Below the pieces are notes generated by a model. The model made no database searches. It was given only the letters and a program-made list of their open reading frames with translations, and was not told the DNA's origin. A DNA stretch of 64,000 nt from Pseudomonas caricapapayae. GTDB taxonomy: Bacteria > Pseudomonadota > Gammaproteobacteria > Pseudomonadales > Pseudomonadaceae. Made by a program: the position numbers and the translations under genes. Where the stretch lies: NCBI RefSeq assembly GCF_001400735.1, contig NZ_LJPW01000144.1, positions 163,564 to 227,563 on the forward strand, given 5' to 3'. Positions 25,264 through 32,828 of the stretch are shown here, piece by piece. Every line of letters begins with the position of its first letter. The stretch's first letter is position 1.

Positions 25264-26298
25264 TCAGAAATTGTCCGGCACCTTGGCCCGTTCCCTGGCG
25301 CTTTCGCGGGTGATCAGGCCCTTCTTCACCAGATCCGCCAGACACATGTCCAGCGTCTGCATGCCCACCGAACCACCGGTCTGGATCGATGAATACATCT
25401 GCGCCACCTTGTCCTCGCGAATCAGGTTACGGATCGCCGGAGTCCCCATCATGATTTCATGCGCTGCTACCCGTCCGCCGCCAACCTTCTTGAGCAGCGC
25501 CTGCGAGACGACTGCGTGCAGCGATTCGGAGAGCATCGAGCGAATCATCGATTTTTCCTGAGCCGGAAATACATCCACGATCCGGTCGATGGTCTTGGCC
25601 GCCGATGTGGTGTGCAGCGTGCCGAACACCAGGTGGCCGGTTTCCGCGGCGGTCAGCGCCAGGCGGATGGTCTCCAGGTCGCGCATTTCACCGACCAGAA
25701 TCACATCCGGATCTTCGCGCAAGGCCGAACGCAGCGCCTCCGAGAAGCCCAGCGTATCGCGGTGAACCTCACGCTGGTTGACCAGGCACTTCTTCGACTC
25801 GTGGACGAATTCGATCGGGTCCTCAATGGTCAGGATGTGGTGGTGCTTATTGCAGTTGAGGTAGTCGATCATTGCCGCCAGGGTCGTCGACTTGCCTGAT
25901 CCGGTCGGCCCGGTGACCAGAATCAGGCCACGCGCCACGTCGGTAATCTTGCGAAACACACTGCCCATCCCCAGGTCTTCCATGCTCAGGATTTTCGAGG
26001 GGATGGTCCGGAATACCGCGCCTGAACCGCGATTCTGGTTGAATGCGTTGACCCGAAAGCGCGCAACGCCCGGCACTTCAAACGAAAAGTCGGTCTCCAG
26101 GCGCTCTTCGAAATCCTGGCGCTGCTTGTCGTTCATGATGTCGTAGATCAGCGCCTTGACCTCCTTGGCGTCCAGCGGGGGCAGGTTGATACGCCGCACA
26201 TCGCCGTCAACGCGGATCATCGGTGGCAGACCTGCAGAGAGGTGCAAGTCCGACGCGCCCTGTTTGGCACTGAAGGCCAGCAGCTCGGTAATATCCAT
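25264..26298 (-). CDS. pilT: PilT, type IV pilus retraction ATPase
   Basis: A 344-residue hexameric ATPase, the same length as P. aeruginosa PilT. The N-terminus ITELLAFSAKQGASDLHLSA is typical of PilT. Walker A is LVTGPTGSGKSTTLAA at about residue 130, the Asp box is ILTIEDPIEFVH, Walker B is DPDVILVGEMRD and the His box is TGHLVFGTLHTTSA. It powers pilus retraction for twitching from the cytoplasmic face. The ATG at 26298 has GAGGAG upstream. It is divergent from yggS by 55 bases. The companion ATPase gene pilU does not follow it: the next feature is a terminator. Confidence 0.97.
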   Translation of the reverse strand: MDITELLAFSAKQGASDLHLSAGLPPMIRVDGDVRRINLPPLDAKEVKALIYDIMNDKQRQDFEERLETDFSFEVPGVARFRVNAFNQNRGSGAVFRTIPSKILSMEDLGMGSVFRKITDVARGLILVTGPTGSGKSTTLAAMIDYLNCNKHHHILTIEDPIEFVHESKKCLVNQREVHRDTLGFSEALRSALREDPDVILVGEMRDLETIRLALTAAETGHLVFGTLHTTSAAKTIDRIVDVFPAQEKSMIRSMLSESLHAVVSQALLKKVGGGRVAAHEIMMGTPAIRNLIREDKVAQMYSSIQTGGSVGMQTLDMCLADLVKKGLITRESARERAKVPDNF

Positions 26299-26353
26299 AC
26301 AGCTCCTCAATCACATAGAATGCCGCAGACTTTAGCCCTGCTGGCGCAAATCA

Positions 26354-27040
26354 ATGTCCACGATAGCAGCGAACATTTCAACGCTCGAACAGCGAATTCG
26401 CGACGCAGCACTCGCTGCCCATCGCGAACCGGCGTCCGTCGGCCTGCTGGCGGTGAGTAAAACCAAGCCCGCCAGTGACCTGCGTGAAGCTTACACCGCA
26501 GGCTTGCGCGATTTTGGCGAAAATTATTTACAGGAAGCGCTGGGCAAACAGCTCGAACTGAGCGACCTGCCCTTGTGCTGGCACTTCATCGGCCCCATTC
26601 AGTCGAACAAGACGCGCGCTATCGCCGAAAACTTCGCCTGGGTACATTCCGTGGACCGCCTGAAAATAGCTCAACGCCTGTCCGAGCAACGCCCCGAGGC
26701 GCTTGAGCCACTGAATATCTGCATTCAGGTGAACGTCAGTGGCGAAGCCAGCAAGTCAGGCTGCGCACCCCAGGACCTGCCTGCACTTGCCGCCGCCATC
26801 ATCGCCCTGCCGCGACTGAAGCTGCGTGGCCTGATGGCCATCCCCGAGCCCACAGACGATCCTGCGGCGCAGGACGCCTCGTTCGCTGCGGTGCGTACGT
26901 TGCAGGAGCAGCTGAATCTACCGCTCGACACCCTTTCAATGGGCATGAGCCACGACCTGGAAGCTGCCATTGCACAAGGCGCGACCTGGGTGCGTATCGG
27001 CACTGCTCTCTTCGGCGCCCGCGACTATGGCCAGCCCTAA
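26354..27040 (+). CDS. YggS/PipY, PLP homeostasis protein
   Basis: A 228-residue single-domain, alanine-racemase-fold PLP-binding protein of the YggS/PROSC family. The PLP lysine lies in LLAVSKTKPASDLREAY. Other family blocks are DFGENYLQEALGK, WHFIGPIQSNKTRAIAE and LSMGMSHDLEAAIAQGATWV. It regulates the free PLP pool and has no known enzyme activity. It begins the conserved yggS-proC-yggT cluster divergent from pilT. Confidence 0.95.
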   Translation: MSTIAANISTLEQRIRDAALAAHREPASVGLLAVSKTKPASDLREAYTAGLRDFGENYLQEALGKQLELSDLPLCWHFIGPIQSNKTRAIAENFAWVHSVDRLKIAQRLSEQRPEALEPLNICIQVNVSGEASKSGCAPQDLPALAAAIIALPRLKLRGLMAIPEPTDDPAAQDASFAAVRTLQEQLNLPLDTLSMGMSHDLEAAIAQGATWVRIGTALFGARDYGQP

Positions 27041-27062
27041 CCTTCCTCACAAGGACCCCTTC

Positions 27063-27881
27063 ATGAGCAAGACTCGTATTGCCTTCGTCGGTGCCGGAAA
27101 CATGGCCGCCAGCCTGATCGGCGGCCTGCGCGCCCAAGGCGTGGACGCAACATTGATCTGTGCCAGCGCGCCGGGCGCCGAAACCCGCGAACGCATCGCA
27201 AACGATCATGGCATCCAGGTATTTGCCGATAACATCGATGCGATCAAGGGCGCGGACGTCGTGGTGCTGGCGGTCAAGCCGCAGATGATGAAAAACGTCT
27301 GCCAGGCCTTGAAGTCCGGGCTCGAGCCTCACCAGCTGATTGTTTCGGTTGCGGCCGGTATCACCTGCGCCAGCCTGACTCAATGGCTTGGCGATCAGCC
27401 GGTCGTGCGCTGCATGCCCAATACGCCCTCATTGCTGCGTCAAGGTGCCAGTGGGCTGTACGCGACCGACAAGGTCACGGCCGAACAGCGCGAGCAGGCC
27501 GAGCATCTCTTGTCGGCAGTCGGGGTGGCTGTATGGGTCGAGCAGGAGAAACACATGGACGCCGTGACTGCAGTGTCCGGCAGTGGTCCTGCGTATTTCT
27601 TCTTGATGATGGAAGCGATGACGGCGGCAGGCGTGAAACTGGGCCTGCCGGAAGACATCGCCAAAAAGCTTACCCTGCAAACCGCACTGGGCTCAGCCTT
27701 GATCGCGACCGGCAGTGATGTGGATGCGGGCGAACTGCGTCGTCGCGTTGCCTCACCGGGCGGGACGACCGAGGCGGCAATCAGGGCGTTTCAGGCGGGC
27801 GGCTTCGAAGCACTGGTGGAAACGGCACTGAGCGCCGCAGACCATCGTGCAGCCGAACTGGCTGAGCAACTGGGCAAATAA
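27063..27881 (+). CDS. proC: Pyrroline-5-carboxylate reductase
   Basis: A 272-residue NAD(P)H-dependent enzyme for the last step of proline synthesis. The Rossmann motif is IAFVGAGNMAASLIGGL. The substrate and dimer region has AVSGSGPAYFFLMMEAMTAA, and the C-terminus has SPGGTTEAAIRAFQAGGF. The ATG at 27063 starts the Rossmann strand directly; the frame extends upstream into yggS but without homology. It lies 22 bases after yggS and 25 before yggT. Confidence 0.97.
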   Translation: MSKTRIAFVGAGNMAASLIGGLRAQGVDATLICASAPGAETRERIANDHGIQVFADNIDAIKGADVVVLAVKPQMMKNVCQALKSGLEPHQLIVSVAAGITCASLTQWLGDQPVVRCMPNTPSLLRQGASGLYATDKVTAEQREQAEHLLSAVGVAVWVEQEKHMDAVTAVSGSGPAYFFLMMEAMTAAGVKLGLPEDIAKKLTLQTALGSALIATGSDVDAGELRRRVASPGGTTEAAIRAFQAGGFEALVETALSAADHRAAELAEQLGK

Positions 27882-27906
27882 TTTTTGGGTTTTCTGGAGC
27901 AGATCG

Positions 27907-28497
27907 ATGATCGGATTGAACACCGCTGCAATTTACGTCCTGCAGACGCTCGGCAGTCTTTACCTGCTGATCGTGCTGTTGCGCTTTGTGCTGCAACTGG
28001 TGCGGGCCAACTTCTACAACCCGCTGTGCCAGTTCATCGTGCGCGCCACCCAGCCGCTGCTCAAGCCGCTGCGACGCATCATTCCCAGTCTGTTCGGTCT
28101 GGACATGTCGTCGCTGGTGCTGGCGATCATCGTGCAGATGATCCTGATGGCCCTGACCCTGCTGCTGATGTTCGGCACTACGGGCGACCCGCTGCACCTC
28201 CTGCTCTGGTCGATCATCGGCGTAACGGCACTGTTCCTGAAGATATTCTTCTTTGCCCTGATCATCAGCGTGATTCTGTCGTGGGTAGCACCGGGCAGCA
28301 GCAATCCCGGCGCAGAACTGGTCAACCAGATCTGCGAACCGGCACTGGCCCCTTTCCGCAGGATCGTGCCGAACCTGGGTGGGCTGGACATCTCGCCGAT
28401 CCTCGCATTTCTGGTACTCAAGCTGCTGGACATGCTGGTCATCAACAATCTCGCCGCCATGAGCGCCATGCCGGATGTACTGCGGTTGCTGATGTAA
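27907..28497 (+). CDS. YggT family integral membrane protein
   Basis: A 196-residue protein with two YggT repeats, each a pair of membrane helices. The first holds YVLQTLGSLYLLIVLLRFVL with LLKPLRRIIPSLFGLD, the second LALIISVILSW-type helices with LAPFRRIVPNLGGLDISPI. The PLRRIIP/PFRRIVP repeat is the YggT signature. The role is not settled; the family is linked to osmotic or potassium tolerance and to cell division in other bacteria. Last gene of yggS-proC-yggT. Confidence 0.9.
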   Translation: MIGLNTAAIYVLQTLGSLYLLIVLLRFVLQLVRANFYNPLCQFIVRATQPLLKPLRRIIPSLFGLDMSSLVLAIIVQMILMALTLLLMFGTTGDPLHLLLWSIIGVTALFLKIFFFALIISVILSWVAPGSSNPGAELVNQICEPALAPFRRIVPNLGGLDISPILAFLVLKLLDMLVINNLAAMSAMPDVLRLLM

Positions 28498-28504
28498 GCA
28501 TTCC

Positions 28505-28680
28505 TGCGCCCACCGGAGCGTGAGGAACGATCACCCTGTAACTATCGTGCCCATGCTCCGCGTGGGCATGCATTTCTGGCCACTCTGCGTCCGATCCTGG
28601 TCGTGCAGAGCGGCGCAGATCTGTGACGCGGAGCGTCACCCAAAGCATTCCCACGCTGGAGCGTGAGGAACGATAGGCGT
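28505..28680. repeat. Intergenic hairpin-repeat element
   Basis: Part of the 305-base gap between yggT and metX. It contains CACGCT-GG-AGCGTG (28652-28665) and the perfect hairpin GTGACGC-GGA-GCGTCAC (28623-28639), with TGAGGAACGAT strings as in the cluster at 6.7-7.1 kb. A separate perfect hairpin, CCGATAGT-TCTGTC-ACTATCGG, follows at 28692-28713. Confidence 0.8.
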
Positions 28681-28719
28681 CCGCAAGAACACCGATAGTT
28701 CTGTCACTATCGGGCCGTT

Positions 28720-28782
28720 GATTTACGCCTCACAACATCCCTTATTGCCGCTGCACCCCGCGATCTTTAGACTTACGCCTCA
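28720..28782. promoter_or_regulatory. Direct repeats GAYTTACGCCTCA upstream of metX
   Basis: GATTTACGCCTCA (28720-28732) and GACTTACGCCTCA (28770-28782) are 50 bases apart and end 20 bases before the metX start. They may be regulator sites or part of a repeat; there is no known match from memory. Confidence 0.3.
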
Positions 28783-28802
28783 TTCACGCGAGAGCAGGGT
28801 CG

Positions 28803-29942
28803 ATGCCCACGGTATTCCCCCACGATTCTGTCGGACTGGTCACACCGCAAACGGCGCATTTCAGCGAGCCTCTGGCGCTGGCATGCGGTCGTTCGTTGCC
28901 AGCCTATGACCTGATTTACGAAACCTACGGTCAACTCAACGCCGCACGCAGCAACGCTGTGCTGATCTGCCACGCGCTGTCCGGACATCACCATGCCGCA
29001 GGCTTTCACAGCGCCGATGACCGCAAACCCGGCTGGTGGGACAGTTGCATCGGCCCTGGCAAGCCGATTGACACCAACAGGTTCTTCGTCGTCAGCCTCA
29101 ACAATCTGGGCGGCTGCAACGGCTCGACCGGCCCGAGCAGCATTGATCCGGACACCGGCAAGCCATTTGGTGCCAATTTCCCGGTCGTAACCGTCGAAGA
29201 CTGGGTCAACAGTCAGGCGCGGCTGGCCGATCTGCTGGGTATCGATACGTGGGCCGCAGTGATTGGCGGCAGCCTGGGTGGCATGCAGGCACTGCAATGG
29301 ACCATCAGCTATCCGGACCGTGTGCGCCATTGTCTGGCAATCGCCTCTGCGCCCAAGCTGTCGGCACAGAACATTGCGTTCAATGAAGTCGCCCGCCAGG
29401 CGATCCTCACCGATCCGGAATTCCACGGCGGTTCGTTCCAGGAACGCGGCGTGATCCCCAAACGCGGCCTGATGCTGGCGCGCATGGTCGGGCACATCAC
29501 GTACCTGTCGGATGACTCGATGGGCGAAAAATTCGGCCGTGGCCTGAAGAGCGAAAAACTCAATTACGATTTCCACAGCGTAGAGTTTCAGGTGGAAAGT
29601 TATCTGCGCTATCAGGGTGAAGAGTTTTCCGGCCGTTTCGACGCCAATACCTACCTGCTGATGACAAAAGCGCTGGACTACTTCGACCCCGCCGCCAACT
29701 TCAACGATGATCTGGCCAAGACGTTTGCCAACGCCACCGCCCGATTCTGCGTGATGTCGTTCACCACCGACTGGCGCTTCTCGCCGGCGCGCTCGCGCGA
29801 ACTGGTGGACGCACTGATGGCGGCGCGCAAGGACGTCTGCTACCTGGAAATCGACGCACCTCAAGGCCATGACGCCTTCCTGATCCCGATTCCGCGCTAC
29901 CTGCAGGCTTTCGGTAATTACATGAACCGAATTTCGTTGTGA
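28803..29942 (+). CDS. metX: Homoserine O-acyltransferase MetX (probably succinyltransferase)
   Basis: A 379-residue alpha/beta-hydrolase enzyme that acylates homoserine for methionine synthesis. The nucleophile is S157 in VIGGSLGGMQALQW, with the C-terminal histidine H356 in GHDAFLIPIP. Other signatures are NAVLICHALSGHHHAAG and NNLGGCNGSTGP. Pseudomonas MetX enzymes are mostly succinyltransferases (MetXS), so I favour succinyl-CoA over acetyl-CoA, but donor choice was not tested by residue comparison. Eight bases before metW, its usual partner. Confidence 0.95.
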   Translation: MPTVFPHDSVGLVTPQTAHFSEPLALACGRSLPAYDLIYETYGQLNAARSNAVLICHALSGHHHAAGFHSADDRKPGWWDSCIGPGKPIDTNRFFVVSLNNLGGCNGSTGPSSIDPDTGKPFGANFPVVTVEDWVNSQARLADLLGIDTWAAVIGGSLGGMQALQWTISYPDRVRHCLAIASAPKLSAQNIAFNEVARQAILTDPEFHGGSFQERGVIPKRGLMLARMVGHITYLSDDSMGEKFGRGLKSEKLNYDFHSVEFQVESYLRYQGEEFSGRFDANTYLLMTKALDYFDPAANFNDDLAKTFANATARFCVMSFTTDWRFSPARSRELVDALMAARKDVCYLEIDAPQGHDAFLIPIPRYLQAFGNYMNRISL

Positions 29943-29949
29943 GGACGTC

Positions 29950-30570
29950 ATGAGAGCCGATCTGGAAATCATCCAGGAATGGATCCCCGCAGGCAGCCGC
30001 GTGCTCGACCTGGGTTGTGGCGACGGCGAATTGCTGACCTGGCTGCGCGATCACAAGCAAGTCACCGGCTACGGTCTGGAAAACGACGCGGCCAATATTG
30101 CCGAGTGTGTCGCCAAGGGCATCAACGTCATCGAACAGGACCTCGACAAGGGGCTGGGCAACTTTGCCAGCAACAGCTTCGATGTCGTGGTCATGACCCA
30201 GGCCCTGCAAGCGGTGCACTACCCGGACCGGATTCTCGACGAGATGCTGCGCGTCGGCCGCCAATGCATCATCACCTTCCCGAACTTCGGCCATTGGCGC
30301 TGCCGCTGGTATCTGGCGAGCAAGGGGCGCATGCCGGTCTCCGAGTTCCTGCCGTACACCTGGTACAACACACCGAACATTCACTTCTGCACCTTTGGCG
30401 ACTTTGAAGAACTGTGCCGTGAGCGGGACGCCCAGGTGCTCGACAGGCTGGCGGTCGATCAACAGCACCGTCACGGCTGGGCCAGCAAGCTCTGGCCCAA
30501 TCTGCTGGGCGAGATAGGCATTTATCGCGTCACCAGTCCAGGGCTGACGGACCACAAGATTGCCGTTTAA
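29950..30570 (+). CDS. metW: MetW methionine biosynthesis protein
   Basis: A 206-residue class I SAM-dependent methyltransferase-fold protein. The SAM loop is RVLDLGCGDGELLTWL, and the family blocks QALQAVHYPDRILDEMLRVG and TFPNFGHWRCRW follow. MetW works with MetX and supports homoserine acylation in proteobacteria; its exact reaction is unclear. It follows metX by 7 bases and precedes rdgB by 33. Confidence 0.95.
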   Translation: MRADLEIIQEWIPAGSRVLDLGCGDGELLTWLRDHKQVTGYGLENDAANIAECVAKGINVIEQDLDKGLGNFASNSFDVVVMTQALQAVHYPDRILDEMLRVGRQCIITFPNFGHWRCRWYLASKGRMPVSEFLPYTWYNTPNIHFCTFGDFEELCRERDAQVLDRLAVDQQHRHGWASKLWPNLLGEIGIYRVTSPGLTDHKIAV

Positions 30571-30603
30571 CCGAACGTTTTCAGGCACCATGACAGGCCA
30601 ACC

Positions 30604-31197
30604 ATGAACCTTGCACAACTCGTACTGGCCAGCCACAACGGCGGCAAACTCAAAGAACTCCAGGCCATGCTCGGCGGCAGCGTGACGTTGCGCTCGGTCA
30701 GCGAGTTCAGCCTGGTAGAGCCGGAAGAAACCGGCCTGTCGTTCGTCGAGAACGCGATCCTCAAGGCACGCAACGCCGCACGCCTTTCGGGTCTGCCTGC
30801 GCTGGCCGACGACTCAGGACTGGCGGTGAACTACCTCGGCGGTGCGCCGGGCATCTATTCCGCACGCTACGCCGACGGCCAGGGCGATGCTGCCAACAAT
30901 GCCAAGCTGCTGGAGGCGCTGAAAGATGTGCCGGACGAGCAGCGTGGCGCACAGTTCGTCTGCGTACTGGCGCTGGTGCGTCACGCCGACGATCCGCTGC
31001 CTATTCTCTGTGAAGGCCTCTGGCACGGACGTATCCTGCATGCAGCCAGCGGCGGACACGGTTTCGGCTACGATCCGCTGTTCTGGGTGCCGGAGCGTAA
31101 CTGCTCCAGTGCCGAACTGGGTCCGGACGAGAAAAACCAGCTCAGCCATCGCGCCCGCGCCATGGTTCTGTTGCGGCAACGCCTGGGCCTGCAATGA
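30604..31197 (+). CDS. rdgB: RdgB/HAM1, XTP/dITP diphosphatase
   Basis: A 197-residue house-cleaning nucleotidase that hydrolyses dITP and XTP to monophosphates. Motifs are LVLASHNGGKLKELQAML, LSFVENAILKARNAARLSG, ALADDSGLAVNYLGGAPGIY and GHGFGYDPLFWVPE. It overlaps hemW by 4 bases. In P. aeruginosa a DUF4426 gene lies between metW and rdgB (from memory); here only 33 bases separate them. Confidence 0.96.
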   Translation: MNLAQLVLASHNGGKLKELQAMLGGSVTLRSVSEFSLVEPEETGLSFVENAILKARNAARLSGLPALADDSGLAVNYLGGAPGIYSARYADGQGDAANNAKLLEALKDVPDEQRGAQFVCVLALVRHADDPLPILCEGLWHGRILHAASGGHGFGYDPLFWVPERNCSSAELGPDEKNQLSHRARAMVLLRQRLGLQ

Positions 31198-32408
31198 CCC
31201 ATGATTCGCCTGCGCAGCCGCTGTTTCCCGGCGCGAACGGTTTCTCGTCGCAGGGCCCGCGCCCTGCATTGCCGCACCTGCCGCCGCTGTCGCTGTACAT
31301 CCACATTCCGTGGTGCGTGCGCAAATGCCCGTACTGCGATTTCAATTCGCACACCGCAAGCCCCGTATTGCCGGAACAGGAATACGTCGACGCCCTGCTC
31401 GCCGATCTGGACCTTGACCTGCCGCACGTCTACGGCCGCGAGCTGCAATCGATCTTCTTTGGCGGCGGCACGCCGAGCCTGTTCAGCGCCGACGCTTTGG
31501 GCCGCCTGCTCCAAGGTGTGGAACAACGCATTCGCTTCGCCAGCGATATCGAGATCACGCTGGAAGCCAACCCCGGCACTTTCGAGCAAGCCAAGTTCAG
31601 CGCCTATCGCAGTCTGGGGATCAATCGGCTGTCCATCGGCATTCAGAGCTTTCAGGAGTCCAAACTCAAGGCACTGGGGCGGATTCACAACGGTGACGAA
31701 GCGATTCGCGCCGCAGACATGGCGCGCCAGGCCGGTTTCGACAACTTCAACCTGGACCTGATGCACGGTCTGCCGGACCAATCACAGGATGAGGCGCTGG
31801 ATGATCTGCGTCAGGCCATTGCCCTCGCACCGACTCATCTGTCCTGGTATCAACTGACCCTGGAACCCAATACGGTGTTCTGGAATCAGCCACCGGTGCT
31901 GCCGGAAGACGACATTCTCTGGGACATTCAGGAAACCGGACAGCAGTTGCTGGCCACTCATGGCTACGCGCAATACGAAGTGTCGGCTTATGCGCAGCCC
32001 GGGAAACCGGCGCGGCATAACCTCAATTATTGGGCGTTCGGTGATTTTATCGGCATTGGCGCGGGCGCACACGGCAAGTTGAGCCATCCGGACGGGCGCA
32101 TCATCCGTACCTGGAAGACCCGGCTGCCCAAGGATTACCTGAACCCGGACAAGCCTTTTCAGGCCGGCGCAAAGCTGTTGCCGCTGGACGAATTACCGTT
32201 TGAGTTCCTGATGAACGCACTGCGACTGACAAATGGTGTGGAGGCTGCGTTATTTCGCGAAAGAACGGGTCTAAGCCTCGATTCGCTCGCCGAGGCACGC
32301 CGTCAGGCCGAACAAAAGGGTCTGCTGCATAGGGATCCGAGCCGTCTGATCGCCACGCCACAAGGCCAGTTGTTCCTCAATGACCTGCTGCAATACTTTC
32401 TGATCTAA
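31194..32408 (+). CDS. hemW: HemW-like radical SAM haem chaperone
   Basis: A 404-residue radical SAM protein. The iron-sulphur motif is CVRKCPYCDFNSH (CxxxCxxC), followed by SIFFGGGTPSLFS. The C-terminal HemW domain has YEVSAYAQPGKPARHNLNYW and GAGAHGKLSHPDG. These are close relatives of the oxygen-independent coproporphyrinogen oxidase HemN but bind and transfer haem. It may be annotated as HemN-like elsewhere. The N-terminal 25 residues before SLYIHIPWCVRKCP are weakly conserved. ATGA overlap with rdgB. Confidence 0.92.
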   Translation: MTHDSPAQPLFPGANGFSSQGPRPALPHLPPLSLYIHIPWCVRKCPYCDFNSHTASPVLPEQEYVDALLADLDLDLPHVYGRELQSIFFGGGTPSLFSADALGRLLQGVEQRIRFASDIEITLEANPGTFEQAKFSAYRSLGINRLSIGIQSFQESKLKALGRIHNGDEAIRAADMARQAGFDNFNLDLMHGLPDQSQDEALDDLRQAIALAPTHLSWYQLTLEPNTVFWNQPPVLPEDDILWDIQETGQQLLATHGYAQYEVSAYAQPGKPARHNLNYWAFGDFIGIGAGAHGKLSHPDGRIIRTWKTRLPKDYLNPDKPFQAGAKLLPLDELPFEFLMNALRLTNGVEAALFRERTGLSLDSLAEARRQAEQKGLLHRDPSRLIATPQGQLFLNDLLQYFLI

Positions 32409-32417
32409 GGACCCTGC

Positions 32418-32741
32418 ATGGATTTCGTACTCGATCTGCTCGCCACCGTTTCGCGCTGGAGTCGCAGCAATCTTTCGGAAATCGCGCTCGCGCTGGTGGG
32501 CTGTTTGCTGGTGCTGTTCGGCTCGGACATAAAAGGCTGGCTGGAACAGCGCATCAGCGGCATTACAGGTGCCCTGCGCATCCCGCTCATTGCTCTGCTG
32601 TGCGCGGTCGGCAGCGGCGCGGCATTGATCTACGCCACACCGTGGGTCGTGCGCGGCCTCAGCCAGTTCAACAACTACAGCCTGGCACCGGTGCTGTTGG
32701 TGGTGCTGGTGTTGATCGGGGTGATTGCGGACCGCAAGTAA
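32418..32741 (+). CDS. DUF3392 family membrane protein
   Basis: A 107-residue protein with three predicted membrane helices: about 21-38 (SEIALALVGCLLVLFGSDI), about 50-72 (LRIPLIALLCAVGSGAALIY) and about 85-103 (SLAPVLLVVLVLIGVIADRK). It matches the small DUF3392 family of gamma-proteobacteria; function unknown. It lies 9 bases after hemW and ends at a terminator shared with ilvD. Confidence 0.8.
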   Translation: MDFVLDLLATVSRWSRSNLSEIALALVGCLLVLFGSDIKGWLEQRISGITGALRIPLIALLCAVGSGAALIYATPWVVRGLSQFNNYSLAPVLLVVLVLIGVIADRK

Positions 32742-32781
32742 GCGCTCCCTTTCGGTCGCCTGCGTTAAATCAGCGGCCAAC

Positions 32782-32811
32782 AAAAAGCCCGGCATCTCTG
32801 CCGGGCTTTTT
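32782..32811. terminator. Bidirectional rho-independent terminator
   Basis: AAAAAGCCCGGC-ATCTCT-GCCGGGCTTTTT is a perfect GC-rich stem with A and T runs on the two sides, between the convergent DUF3392 gene and ilvD. Confidence 0.95.
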
Positions 32812-32828
32812 GGTTTTTACGGTGCGGA

